A stretch of 64,000 bases of DNA from Undaria pinnatifida (taxonomy: Eukaryota > Sar > Phaeophyceae > Laminariales > Alariaceae). Shown here in pieces: positions 1 to 13,113 of this stretch. A model generated the notes under the pieces. It was not told the DNA's origin, did not search any database, and was given only the letters and a program-made list of their open reading frames with translations. Made by a program: the position numbers and the translations under genes. The stretch is from assembly GCA_012845835.1 (NCBI GenBank), contig JABAKD010000015.1, positions 9,673,967 through 9,737,966 on the forward strand, written 5' to 3'. The stretch's first letter is position 1; every line of letters starts with the position of its first letter.

Positions 1-1810
1 TCATGTTTCGGGTGTGTGAGATGTTCAGCTCCTCATGTCAGGAGCTCCGCATCTTCTTCTGCTCCCCCGCAAGCGTGGGATGACTCTTCCACAGCAACTA
101 TAGGCATGTTCCATCGGGTATTACTAACAGGTATTAACGTATTGACCCGTTTGGACCTGCACCCACCCGCCCACGTTCCCATGTTTTCGGCGACAAAACT
201 TGGAATTCGTGTGGGACTTTTCCAGTAAAAAAAGGGTTAATGGCGTCTTGAGAGCAACTGCTCCTGCAGGCCATGCACCCTCGGGTACCAGCATTTATAC
301 CTGCGACTTCACCCATTAAAAACTACTCCCACGCTTGTGTACAGATAACCTAGGCGAGGACACGACTTTGAGCCATTGTTGCCCGTGTACCCTCCGGTAC
401 GGGCATTGATGCGTATGGACGACGCCTTTGGAACGGTACCCACGCTTCCGCAGATAACCTGGACTTCGAATTTGCTTGGGATTTGTTTCGGTGAAACAAT
501 ATGTGATTATCGCCAAAACACGACATTCTAGAGCGGCTGTAGGCCATGCTGTACCCAAGTGCACCCTCAAGTATTATTAACTCTTTTAGCGCCGCACTCC
601 CAACACGTGGACAAAACACTTGGATTATATACTAGGATATTGTTGTAGGAGTTGGAAAAGGGTTAACCTCTCTGGGGTTTCAGAGGGGAAAAGTTCCGGG
701 AAGATGTGACGAGGGTATGAAGGGTGTTAGCTGTTTTCGATTTCCAACCTCAGAGTCAGTTGGAATGGAAAGCATGTAGACATAGTATTGAAACCGACGA
801 AAAATGTCACCACCCAAAGGCCAACCAACCCGCGAAAAACAGAGGCTGGAAAACAAAAAAAACAAAAAACGGTAGGGAAAAGTATCTCTTGTCTAATTTT
901 TCGCTGATTTTTTCGTGGGTTGGGTTGGCCTTAGATTGTGACGTTTGACGGTTTCAATACCATCAACAGTATTATATGCTTTCCTGCCCAACTCCTACCC
1001 AACCAAAGTTGGCACATCGCAAACACGCTATTATCAACCTCGCAACTTCAAAGAGAGAATTTTCCGGAAAAACGACGATTGTACGACTTACAGCATCGTC
1101 CACGCGAAACAACTCGAACTGCTAGATAGAGTAGGGGATCATCGATTGCGTATCCGCGCTTCAACGCAAGGAGTGGTACAGCACACGAGCTGCATGATAC
1201 TAATTGTTCGGCGCGCTCAAACCGGAAAAAGAAAGACGATCGACGAAAATCAAACTTTATCGTTTTTATTCGTTGCGTTATTCCTGGGTCCCCAAGGATT
1301 AATGTACCGGCATGCCAACCCATTAGATTCGCATCCCCCCCTTTTGGGGGCGAACTGCAAACTTGAAATCCGTGTGGGAATGTTTTCAGTATAAGAGCTG
1401 ATAGCGCCCAAGTCCGACTTTTCCGTCGTGAAAGTTCAAAGCGCCAAAGTCCAAATTCTAGAGCGACTCTGTTGGCACGCACCCTCGGGGCAGCATTGAT
1501 AGGTATTCACCCACTTGGAACAGCACCCGCTTTCTGCGAATAAGCTACTAGCGATTCAAGTGGGGTTTCCCCCCCTGTAAAACGATTCATAGCGTCAAAC
1601 TACGAGTTCCATTAATAAAGAGACTCTGCCCGCACAGCAGTTGTAACAAGTATCCCCGGGCAGTAGTATGAAAGGGCGCTGCCCCATTTGGATTTGCGCC
1701 CACGTCTATGGGGACAAGCTATGCTTGGAATTTGTGTGTTTTTGACTCCCAATGCTTGAAAAAAAGTGTGTGTGATTTTTACTCCCAATAAAGGGGATAA
1801 TATTCGGCGC
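1..1810. repeat. Decayed dispersed repeats, no gene
   Basis: No coding region is recognised here. Several diverged units of about 130-190 bases share a core resembling TTGGAATTTGTGTGGGA. Cores lie near 200, 465, 1365 and 1725, and several are followed by a segment ending in GCACCCTCGGG or similar (about 280, 1480). The same core recurs at 29.44-29.86 kb near the end of gatA and resembles the middle of the tiny inverted-repeat element at 35155-35247. These are probably old copies of one small transposon family. Confidence 0.45.
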
Positions 1811-2930
1811 CTTGATCAGATTTCTCCGTGCGAAGATCTGTGTGTGTTGTCTTCGCATTAAACGGTCATTTCTACCCAATGGCATCAGTACACCCAATTT
1901 TCGTGCTGGTTATTTGTCCTAGAGAGATACGAATTTTGTGGTCACAGACTGTGAGACAGAGAAAACCAAAAACAACCGCAATTAGTCAAGGCAAACCAAG
2001 TGAAATGCTAGCATACATGGGTACGAGAACACAACAAAACAAGCCAGACCATAAATATGATTTTTTTTTTTTCGAAGACAAAAAAGCCGACAGAGGCTCT
2101 GAAGAATGTGATGCAAGATCGGAAAGGCTCCAAGAAAAACAACATACGTGCTGAAGACGAACAGATAACTGTAGACGTACCGACGAAAAGCGACCGAACG
2201 ACGCCAAGACAAAAAGGCAATACCAGTACGCGTACGACATAGTATGTGTATGAGTACGGAATTTACTTGTTCATAGACGGTGATGCACGGGCAAAGCCTT
2301 GTGCTGTGTATATTGGGTACCAGGTATGCCAGGTGCGCAGTTCGCTGGAACAATCTGTGTCCAGATTGTTTACTCTTCTTGAATGCAATGAATTGGATAC
2401 GTTCATATATGTATTGCTACTGTACGTGCTCGTTCTGGAGTATGGTCTTCACATACCTGTTTTGGATGTAGGGCACATGATTCTTCCTCGGGGGTGAAAG
2501 TCGAACGTGCTGGTCAGATTAGAGCTCGACATGTAGTCTAGTCTAGAAACTACTACTAATACTACAACTACTACCGCAACTACTATTATTGTACAGCGCC
2601 ATTATTTTCCCCTGCCACAGGTACATGATTTTCGTCTGAAGGCGAGCATGTGAGCAGCTTAAACGCGACGCTCAATTGTGACCGGTGAAACGCGGTACAA
2701 CAGGGGGGGGTGCTCGACGCGCGTGTCGAAAGGTATACTGGCGCAATCGGTACCTCCTGCCTTTGTATAATACCATGTACCAGCATGCACACCTACGACT
2801 ATTAATACCGCTTTGAGCACATCACTCGTTCTCGTTTCAGGGATAAACCAGATGGAATTAGAGAAGGATATTTTTGGGAGCTAGCTGGAAAAACGTTGAC
2901 CACATACACGATATTCAATTCACGGTATTT
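1811..2930. other. Intergenic, nothing recognised
   Basis: No exon-like homology, no structured repeat and no RNA gene was recognised. Open frames on both strands are short and have no identifiable motif. Confidence 0.4.
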
Positions 2931-2940
2931 ACGAATTGGT

Positions 2941-3950
2941 AGTGGCTCTGCGGGACAGCGAAGCGATCCTTCCTAACAAGATCGCACGCGACCAGCTCTA
3001 ATATGTCGCACTCGCACTCGCAAGACGAAAGAAGCATCGTCCCACTGAGGGTGCGCCACTTCGCGACCAGCATGCACATCTTACGATATATTTTTTTCAA
3101 GTTCACCACAGGCAGACATTCGAAATTCGCTATGCATTGACGATAACTCTGCAGGGCAGCGAAGCGACCCTGCCTAGCGAGATCGCTCGCACATGGTGAT
3201 AGAACCAGGTCACGTATCATACGCCCCCCATCTACTGTTTTAGACTAGCTAGATAGATTAGGATCGCTATGCACACATCTATGAGAGGGTCAAAGTTTTT
3301 TTTTACAGCAAAGTTCACCACATGCACGACATGCATATGATTATTTGTTGTTGTTGTTGTTGCTGTTGTTGTTGCTCTCATATTAACTCGCATAGTCAAG
3401 TCCGTGGTCACAGGACAGGCTCCAGTCACTCTGGAGCTGAGGAATACCCCAGGGAAAAACACAAACAACCCAAGGTGGTACACGCATATATCACAGCTGA
3501 CGCAATTCATGCCTCCACCAGAAACAAATAAAAGTGAAATCGGGAGTCAGTCTACGATTTGTATGATTGGGTCGCTCTCATGCGTACCATAAGATACCAG
3601 CATGCACATTTATTTATGTTTTTTCTTCAGAAACGTTGACCACATGCATACACCACCATGTACAAATGTAATTATCGTTGTAATATCAAGTGGAGTATAA
3701 AAATATTCTTATATTTCCGTCCAGAGAGGAATATGTACTGGTAGTTCGTGGTGTTGACGCTTTTTCGATTTAATAACTCCGCAGGGCAGCGGAGCGGCCC
3801 TGCCTGTTCGTGGCAAGATCGTGCGTGCCAATGACAGCACAAGCTCACCCCATCTATCATCTACTGATGCAGCTAGATAGAGGAAGATGCGCTGTATACT
3901 CACAAGTCGAAAGATGCATCCTCCCACTGAGGGTTCACCACTTCGCGGAC
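2941..3950. repeat. Three diverged copies of a GCAGGGCAGCGAAGCG repeat
   Basis: The motif GCAGGGCAGCGAAGCG (or a close variant), followed by CCTGCC and a GATCG-containing tail, occurs near 2958, 3151 and 3781. The first and third copies are followed by a shared block around CCCACTGAGGG (3039, 3922). The spacing is irregular, so this is a dispersed or locally duplicated repeat, not a satellite. No coding potential was recognised. Confidence 0.5.
3340..3500 (+). repeat. (GTT)n-linked repeat, inverted relative to 22575-22800
   Basis: A GTT/GCT microsatellite is followed by about 130 bases (CTCCAGTCACTCTGGAGC, then AATACCCCAGGG) that reappear in reverse complement at 22575-22800 with an AAC array at the equivalent end. 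The two copies are very similar, so this is a dispersed element carrying a trinucleotide tail. Weaker traces adjoin the GTT arrays near 20.2 and 55.7 kb. The element class is not determined. Confidence 0.55.
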
Positions 3951-5343
3951 AGAGGCTGATCGCTTGGGCGCGTGCCGCTCGCCAGGGAGCTTGAGACCGA
4001 CTTCCACGAAGGTGGCCTTGCCGTTCGCGCTCGCGACCAAAGACCTCGCCTCGGCCACTGAACGAAGGCACCACATAAAAAGGCATGGCGGCTAGCGCTC
4101 GTTAGAAGGCTGGGGTTCGTGCTGGTTATGACGAGATGGCAGAAGGAGTAAGCAGTTTGCATAGCGAGTTAGTGGAGAGAGGTAGGGGGAGGGGAGACAG
4201 AGCTTGTACGTAGAGGGGAGTCATTCGGACGGTAAAGAAGCAACATTTGTTGGATACCGGAAGTATCCTGTTGGTTTTCACGCAACATGCGGCGCGTTCA
4301 ATCGCAACAGCCAGTACCATGCCGCAGAAAACAATAGCAGCTACCTCTATCCGGCCGGTTTCTTCACCTTGGACATGGAGGGTGGGCATGGGCCCATCGC
4401 AGGTTGCCTGAGTGGCTGCGTTTGAAATGCGTTTGAAGACGTTGAAAGTTGTTTGGTGTTTGGTGTAGAATGAGGGTTTCATGCTCTTGTATGGGATATC
4501 CCTATCGGGGGTGGGGTGATAACTAAACTGAGGTTGCGCCGCATTTTGGTCTGTTGTGCTCAGCCGTACAGCTGCCGCAGGGCGCTGTTGACGAGGCGTG
4601 CTCTCACCCTCTAACCCAGGGTTCATGATACCCATGAGGGTAAATGTCCGACGAAGACTGGGGCAGTGGCTGCGTGGGGGTTGCTCGCCATCCCTTGAAC
4701 CTTCCCGAAGAGCTGGGCTGACGAGTTTGTCCCTTTCAGAGGTAAGCACAGTTGCTGTTACGCTGTTCGTTAGTGTGTTCTCCGTTCTTTGTACCTCATG
4801 ATATGACATCCAGCACACACCCAGCATCTGTCCCGGTTCTTCATCCTAGAGAGGTGCAACCTCTGTGCTCACAAACTACGAGAGGCAGAGACGTGCCATG
4901 GCCGTGGCAAATACGGTAAGGGCGTTCGGCCATGCAATGCCCAACTTGTGCTGTTGTGTCGACACACCGAAGTTCGGAAACCAGCAGTGCGACCAGCGAG
5001 TACATTTATCATCTTGGGACAGCGGACGCGAGAGGGCATCAAGTTTTGCTGGCAGAGCTTCCGCTCGTCGCTGCGTTGCCGTGAGTTGAGGGGAGTGCCC
5101 GTACGCGTGGCGGCTCGAGCTTCAACCGTCATATGTAAGCTCGCATCGACAACATGTGGTTGCATCTATACGGCAGTGCTGCTTCTTTTACATATCACTA
5201 CCACACGTAAAACAGTACTGCCCACCCGCGTTGCATCCCTAATACCCGCCCGTAATGAAAGCGACATCAGAATGGAAGCATGCGCAGCGCAAACAGCCTA
5301 CAGGCTGAGCCGGCCAAGTACTTGCGAGAGACGTCGCTTGGCC

Positions 5344-5610
5344 ATGCCCCGCTCAATTTAAGTATTTAGGTGTGATTTTTCGACACGGTGTTGATCATGG
5401 GCCAACCGACAAATGGAAAGCCGGACTTTTTCTTTTTCTTTTTTTGACCGCGAGATATGGCCGATACTAATATCCGAAAAAAATACAAAAGCGCCCATAA
5501 CTTGAGTAAAAAACAAAAAACAAGACAGCCCGGCTTTCCGTTTGTGTGCACATGCGGTGCAAATACGTCGTTAAATTTCTGACCAAACTTCTCAAAATTG
5601 AGCGGGGCAT
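5344..5610. mobile_element. Foldback-type inverted-repeat element
   Basis: The outer ends ATGCCCCGCTCAATTT (5344-5359) and its exact reverse complement (5595-5610) form 16-base perfect inverted repeats. A second nested pair, GGAAAGCCGG and CCGGCTTTCC, lies at about 5416-5425 and 5530-5540, next to poly-T and poly-A stretches. The whole 267-base unit can fold back on itself. It has no coding capacity and is a likely non-autonomous DNA transposon. No clear target duplication was seen. Confidence 0.55.
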
Positions 5611-6672
5611 CGCAAAAATGCCATTTTCTCCATTTTTCGTCGAAAACACCTGACTCATATATGGAATCGAGTTGTGGTAATATCTCTTGATGGGTGGCGA
5701 ATTGGGCAAATGAAACTTACATCGATGTTTTTCAAGAGTCTTCAGCACTTTCTCCACCAAATTTCACCTTGATCGGGAACGACGATAATTATAGGAATTT
5801 TGTGTGCAAAAGTTGGTGCTTTTGAGTTTGTACGGATATTTCGGCAAGATCGAGTCGGGAATAGAAAAAACTCAAAATTGTTCATACACTTTTTTTGTAG
5901 TGAATGGGCAATGTTGTGTCAGGGTCAGCGCTTCTAATTTTCAAGTCGTGACTCGCAAAAGCGATGGCGTTAGAGCTTTCGTAAGCATTGTCCGTTTTTT
6001 GGCTGGCCCAGCTCGTACGTACCGCAGTAAACGTGCACCGCCAGATCCAACATCATTCGAACCAACAAGCGCCAGGCTTGTACTCTCTTACGTTGATACC
6101 ACAGGCGCGCAAACGGCGTGACATCAGTGCGTACGATATCACCAAGCAGATCACCAGTCGGCGCGGGCCCGAGGAGCGGTATCAATATTGCAAAGCATCA
6201 AAGCTCACCAATAGCGAAGCCCGCCCAAATGACCTCATCAGGCAACGCAAACGTTGGTACTTCAGCGTTGCGAACACATTATTTTGCGTCGGCACTGCGC
6301 TGCTGTGCTGCGGGGAACAGATACCGTGTAGTTCCACCCACTCTTTTTTCGCTGAAGGAAGTGACGATTAAATGCGTACTCATCCACATAGTCCGACGTG
6401 GATGATAACCTTTTCGGGACCTAGGGGCGTACAGTGACCTAAAAAGCGGCAAGTGCGGCCTCATCAACATTGTACCTGGTATGTTATGAAAAAAAATGAA
6501 AAACGTCAGCTGTGAGTACGACCAATTGAATGGTTGCAACTCAAGTGTGCAAGCTGCGTGGTACGTTGTAGGAAGAGGATAAAGCTTCCCACGGCAGTGC
6601 AAAATCGATGTAATTACGGAACTAGTACTCGTCGCCCTTTTCCGACGGTATGTACTGCTTGACGCCCCAAAG
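5611..6672. other. Region just upstream of gatA exon 1; first exon not found
   Basis: The N-terminus of GatA, and any organelle transit peptide, should lie here or farther upstream. No ATG-containing exon could be identified from homology, because this part of the protein is poorly conserved. At 6480-6570 there is a diverged copy of the AGCTGT-ended repeat (see 11971-12203). A few GC-richer open frames at 5990-6400 have no recognisable motif. Confidence 0.3.
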
Positions 6673-6832
6673 GCTTCGAGGAAGGTGCGAGCAGGAGAAG
6701 TGCGGCCCTCGGACCTGACGGAGGCTTGCCTGAATCAGATGGAACGGTCGAGTTGGCTTAACTGCTTCGTCACAAGGTGCACAGATTCTGCGCGGTTAGA
6801 AGCCGAGGCCGCGGACGCGCGACAGACCAACG
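6673..6832 (+). CDS. gatA: gatA exon 1 found (N-terminal helical region)
   Basis: The acceptor is at 6671-6672 after CCCCAA, and the donor GTAAGA starts at 6833. The reading frame gives [17 protein letters not shown], then NCFVT and [11 protein letters not shown]. This matches the GatA N-terminal pattern 'L-R-x-G-E-v-x-p-x-x-L-t-e-a', 'N-x-F-v-t' and 'A-x-x-A-D-a-r'. It ends in phase 1. At least one upstream exon with the start codon is missing. Confidence 0.8.
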
Positions 6833-9800
6833 GTAAGATATTTGTACTCGTTAATTTTTGGTGGTGTGGTGATGTTTCGGTGTCCGGCGTCGCTGAGAAG
6901 GAAAGAGGTGGTGCGTATGGAAGAGCGAGTGTACCAGGGATATATTGTTCGTGACAGGGTAGGGAGGGTGGAAGAGGGGGGTAGCCGATACAGGACGGCT
7001 TGTCCAGAAGGCCACCAAGGGCAAAACATAACCTGCCGCTAGTTGAGCTGGAAAGTAAAACGGACTGGCAGAATCCACACGAGTGAGGGCAAAAGAGATA
7101 ACGGGGCTAACATGTAATATTGCAACGGTCGCCCCGGTGGCGTATCAGGTTATCCTCGAGCCTGGTATAGGTCAGTTTCGTGAGTTCGAGCCCCGCCGAG
7201 TGCATACTCGTATAAATTCGTTGGGACTTTTTCTTGTGGACAAATTGACTTGCGGAAAGCGCGAGAGCGTGAGTTAGCAAACATTCGATAAACAATCGAC
7301 GAGCAGCGGGATTGCTGAACCCTATGCGCGATAAAAAATTGAAGGCAAGCACCGGGGAGGAGAAGGGATGACACATGTGACCACGGCTTGTCCAGAAGCT
7401 GGAAAGTGAAAGTGTACTGAAAAAAAAAAAAAAAAAAAAAAAATCGCAAGGTACATGGTGTACCTTTCTCTCCCCCTCCCCCTCTCTCCCCTTCCTCTCC
7501 ATATCCTCTTGTTGGTGCGCGCGATGTCTGCCTGATCGGTGGAACCCCGACATGCACCGTCCCGGCATTGTAGGGATGCGAGGGGCTATGGTCTTAATAC
7601 TACGGCTATTCATTAAATGAGCACCCCCCCCTCTGTGCGTGTTGATGCCTCGGACTCTAACTTTGTCCCTGTCTCTGTATATGTATGTGTCCTCCCTCGA
7701 GATTAAGTGAATCAGATGACCAGGAACAGGACAAAACAACCACATCTCGCTCCCCCCCTCTCCGCATTCGCCGCCCGCTCCCACCGAGGTAGAAAGTGAA
7801 GCAGATGACCGAGGACGAAACACCACAATAGATCTCTCTTTCGCTCCCCCTCTCCGCTCACGCCGCCCGCGCCCGACCATTCACCCTTCCAGGCCCCCTC
7901 GACGGCATCCCGTATGCCGCCAAGGACAACTTCTGCATATTTGGCGTGCCGACGACTACATTTCCCTATGCGCTAGCTGTATTCACGCCTCCATACTAGT
8001 TGACGCCCCTAAAATGTGTCTTTTTCCCCCCCCTCTCCGCTCACACCCACCAGACAACCTTCTAGACCCTCTCGACGTCATCCCATTTGCATCAAACGAA
8101 AATTCTGCAGCTTGGGCGTGCCGACGACAGCATGTTTCGACAACCTTCTTGGACTCACGCCTCCATTCGGTTCAACGCCCTAACCCCCCCCCCCCTCTCC
8201 GCTCACGCCACCCGTGTCCCACCAGGAACCCTTCTAGGCCCTCTCGACGGCATCCCATATGCAGCAAAGGATAACTTCTGTACCTTAGGTGTGCCCACGA
8301 CTGCATCCTCGGACGCCCTAGCTGGATCCACGCCTCCATACGACGCGACTCCCGTTGAGCGCCTGCGACAATCGGGAGCCCCGCTCCTTGGCAAAACCAA
8401 CATGGACGAGTTCGGGATGGGCTCGGGGACGCTGTTTAGTTCTCACGGGCCCACCCTGAACCCCTGGTCTCCCGGTAAGTACGCCTGGTCTTCCGGTAGG
8501 TACAGTAGTGGTCCCTCTATAGTGCCGGTATGTGCCAAACCGGAAAAACTGGCACTATAGCGGAAACCCGTACTATTCCGCATACTGCGACTACTGGTTG
8601 TTCCCATCTGTACCAAGCGATTTCACAGGTAATTTACCGCGCAACCGGCACCACTCCACCGGCTCTATAGAGGGACCATTCCCCCCCTGTCTTCCCGCTA
8701 GGTACCCTTGGTCTCCCGGTGGGGGCTTGTGACCGGTTGGCGCGTTTGGCCCCGACAGCTATTGTACTCAGTAATTAAGTGTGCACTGGTAATAAAAATA
8801 ACCAGGTACGTGTTTTTTTTTCGGTTTCTCGGAAGAAAGGAAGCATCACCGGGAGACCTGGGGTTTACGTGGTCGCCCAGGACCCCAGGTCTCCCGGAGG
8901 GTGCCGCTAGACATGAGGAACGTCTATAACCCGGTACCGGTTTTACCGGTTGACCGGGTTAACCGGTACCGGGTTAACCGTTAAAACCGGTACCGGGTTA
9001 ACCGGTAAAACCGGTACCGGGTTTTACCGGTTGTTACTGGTACGGAAGCCGCCAGGGTGGGTTACTTGGAAAAAGACTGTTACGTTTGGGTCTCCTTATC
9101 CCAAAAATATAAACGCCTCCGTGTTCAATGGAATCGCTTCATGTTGCCAGCAGTAGAGAAGCAGAGTACATGCATTCGACACCAGGTTATTTTTGGCGGT
9201 TATTATATCCGGTAGGTACCGCGAAAAGCAGATTTCGGGTGTAACCGGTCGGTGGGTACCTCCGTCCCAGGTTAAAAAACATCCCGGCTGTACGATAATT
9301 TTGCGGTTATAACAGGTAGGTACCGAGAAAATGATAATATTTCGGGTTTAAATCGGTAGACATTAACCTCCGTACCAGGTTACTGACACCCCTGCTGCCA
9401 TATACTTAGCCGTCTTTTTGTCTCCTACGTGCTAACCCTTGGTCTCCCCGTAGGTGCCACTCGCCGCCCCTTTGTATTTTGCCACCGCGGACGGAAACAT
9501 TGGGACCATTGTGGTATTATTAATATGAGTAGCAGGTACTCCTTTAATTTGCATCCTGTACGTACTAGAGCGGGGGCTTGTCAGTGCCCAGAGCCAATGC
9601 CCAGAGCTTTGCGCGCCCTCTCGTTCAGCTATTGTACTCACCAAGTGATCGTGAAGTTCGTGGTAGAATCACCAGGCATGATACGTACCTGGTACTTTTT
9701 TCGGGTTCGCAGAAAAAAAATGCAGCTCGCACGGGCCACGGGCCCATCCTGACCGCCTGATCCCCCGGTGGGTGCCGCTATAAGCCGTTGTTTTGCTTCT

Positions 9801-12800
9801 TACGTGTGTGCACGTACGTCCTAGAGGGGTGGCTTGTCAAGGCCGGAGTTTTGCGTTCTTCACAGCTGTTTTACATGTGAAATTATGATAATGATGGTAG
9901 TAGAAAGTGGCATCAGGTACTACTTTTCCGGAAGTATTCATTAATCAATTACACTCCCCACGCACAGCAGATCGCGACGACACTTTTTGCGCTCCAGGTG
10001 GGATTTTTGGCGGAAGCTCTGCGGTGGTTTCGTACGGGGCTTGCTTTGCGGCCTTGGGTATACCGTCTCCCCAGATCCCGAAATTATTTCATTTATTTGT
10101 TCACCCCCGCTACAGTAGTATCGTCTATGAACTCGAGAATCACGGAATCACGAATTATCTGGTCTAGTGAGCGACCGCTGTACGGTCGTAAGCAACAGCT
10201 GTGTCTGTTCGCGTGTTCTACCAGTCTGCCAGCACCGTCCCGTGCGGTATACACTTGGTATCCCTACAAGCGCGATCAACCTAACGATGCCAGCTGACTG
10301 CAGTCAAATTAAGCTACGTACGTACTCCGCCAAAAAAAAAACATGAACCATAACGCCGAATTCTCTCTGGAACAACAAACATATTATTCTTATATCGGTT
10401 CCCGATTCCTAGTAGCATTTCTCTTTATTCCCCCCCTCTACAGTAGTATCGTCTCCCGGAATCCCGGAGGTGATTAATTGAGTATGCAATTTTCCCCCCT
10501 ACTACACATAATCGTCTCCTCGAATCCCAAAAATAGTTCATTAATTTCCCCTCACGAGCAGCAGATCGCGACGAGGTGCGTTTCTTTCCTTGTGGGAGTT
10601 CCGGAGGGAGCGCAACGGCGGTTACACCCGGGGCTGGCTTGCTTCCCGGCCTTAGATTCGCTAATTGATCATTACCTCCCCCCCGCTCGGTGCTCCGTCT
10701 CGAAAGGGATGCGAGGTTGATGGTCAAATGACGACGGCCAAGCAGAAAATGAGTACGATCCCCCCCCCGCCCCCCCGCTCAAACATTTTCGACTACGGCC
10801 ATGTACAAGCTGATTACAGCCCCCCCCCCCCCGACCCGCTCTAACGTTTTCGACTACGGCTATGTACAAGCTGAGTACACCCCCCCCCCCTCGCTCTAAC
10901 ATTTTATCGTCTTCCCGAATTCCAAAATAAGTATTTATCTGGTATTTATCTAGATTCACTCCCTATCGTAGGGGTGCCAAGGTCAATGGTCATACAACTA
11001 CGGCTATGCATGGAATGAGTACGCCCTCCCCCCCCTATTTACCACGGCATCAACAACAGCAAAGAACCAGCAGCAATTTACTATCTCCTCAAATGCCGAA
11101 CAATGTGGCTTAATCGTCCCCTATCCACAGCAGATCGCAACGAGACGGTTTTCGTTCCTGGCGGGAGTTCCGGGGGGAGCGCGGCGGCGGTTTCATCCGG
11201 GGCTTGTTTTGCGGCCTTGGGGTCTGACACCGGGGGGTCTGTGCGGCAGCCGGCGGCGTTTTGCGGAGTGGTCGGCCTGAAGCCTACGTATGGACTAGTG
11301 CCACGGCATGGACTCATTGCGTACGCGAGCTCGTTGGTGGGTGGTGATGTTGTCGCTGGTGGTGATGTTGATGATGATTGTGGTGGCGGTGGTGGTGATG
11401 GTGATAATGATGATGATTTTTGGTGATGGTGATTAGCATGATCATTATGATCACGACGATGATCACGATGATGGTGATAACTGACGTTCGTGATGATGGT
11501 GATGGCAAAGACAATCATGATGGCGATGATGATGATGATGTATGATTATGATGATCGTGATGGTGGTGATAATCATGGTGACTATCATGATGATGACGAT
11601 GCCAGCGATGGTGATGACCATGATGACGATGACGATGACATGATGATCATGATATCACGTCAACCATTTTGCATTAGATCCAACCCGTGGTCGCAAAACA
11701 AAAACCTAAAAAAGCATCTCGATAAAACCAAGAAAAAAGTATAAATTATACGCCAACTGGTAACAGAGGTTGGGAGCATTTTTGAGGCGGGAGCCGTTTC
11801 TTGTGTGCTGTGGGAGTTTCAACCATTAACGAATGAGGAGCTTGCGCTGCTGTTTTTTTCTTGTTGTTTTTGTTGTTGCCATTTGTTTCCGTGCTCTAGC
11901 CATTGAGGAGGTCGCCCAATTTCAACCCCCCCTCTCCCCTCTTGAACATATATATTATAAAAAATGAAAAAACACTCCAGCTGTGAGATCGAAGATTTCG
12001 TCGAAACTCATCTTTGCAAGCTGTGTGTGATACTCCGATCGCGCGCATTACGAGTTGTGTGTCCTCATTAAGGATATAGGTCGGCGACTCCCCTTACAAC
12101 TACAGTGTAGCTATCAGGGTCAACAGGATGATTTTGGTCAGTCTGTGCGCGGAAACTATAAAACCCGTTTCTGAGGGGGACAAAATCTGACGGCTGTGAA
12201 GGGAAATGTATCCTTTTATCAAGTGAATCTTGTAAGTCGAATAACCGGTGAGGGGGGTGGGGCGGAGTTTTGAAGGACGTGAGGGCCTGGTTTTGATCAA
12301 AAGCGAGCGGGTTTGGAGGGGGGGGGGGGGGGGGGGAAAGGGGGCAATTTGTGCATGTAAGCTATAAATCCTTTCGAGGGGATAAATCTGACGGTTTTGG
12401 CACCAGTATATTATTGGGGGCGGGGGGGGGGGGTTGGGGCGGGGGGGGGGGGGGGGGGGGCGGGGGGGGCAGCTCAATATGTGCCTGGAAACTATACATT
12501 ATTTTGAGGGGCGGTAAAAAAAAAAATGTGACGTTTTCGGAAATAATACATCAGTTTATCATGTATATCCTGGGGTAAGTCGTACAATCAGTGAGTAAAG
12601 AGAGGGTGGAGTGTTCGAGGGGGTGGGGTTGGGGTGGGTTGGGGGGGAGGTGGGGGGTGTGGGGGCGGGGGGGGGGGGTGGGGGGGGGGGGGGGGGAAGG
12701 GCTTCAGGTGAGGGGTTTGTTATACGTGTGGTGCTAGGTCTAGGCGATGGTGCGGGTGATGGGGAAGAAGGGGGCGTTCGAGGCGGGGGGGGGGGGGGGG

Positions 12801-13078
12801 GAACACAGCGGCATGGATGGCTCTCGAAAGATAATGAGGTGATATCCTGTGCGTGAAGTGTTTATTAATGTGGCGGATTTCGATATTTGGTGGGGCGTTT
12901 GAGTAAGGGAGAGCAAGAGGGGGGGCGGGGGGGGGGGGGGGGGGAGATTTTTTAGGATTTTTAGGTCACAAATAATATTCAAATACACTTCGGCTGTGAG
13001 ATCAAAGATATGTAGCATCTTGTTATACGCGTGGTGCTAGGTCTAGGCGATCGTGCAGGTGGTCGGAAAAGAGGCGTT

Positions 13079-13113
<35 letters not shown>

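Noticed and set aside
4126-4827. Open frame of 233 codons on the - strand
   Set aside because: No motif, domain or composition typical of a gene could be recognised, and no splice context supports it. Kept as unexplained, not as a gene.
7127-7200. tRNA gene
   Set aside because: A-box-like and B-box-like segments are present, but a full cloverleaf is not. The unit continues into a repeated body with a poly-A tail and recurs five times, so it is a tRNA-derived SINE.
7107-7880. Open frame of 257 codons on the - strand
   Set aside because: It runs antisense through a SINE, its poly-A tail (giving a Phe run) and a LINE tail.
11314-11744. His-rich, Asp-rich and Met-rich open frames
   Set aside because: They are products of the GAT/GGT microsatellite in gatA intron 3.
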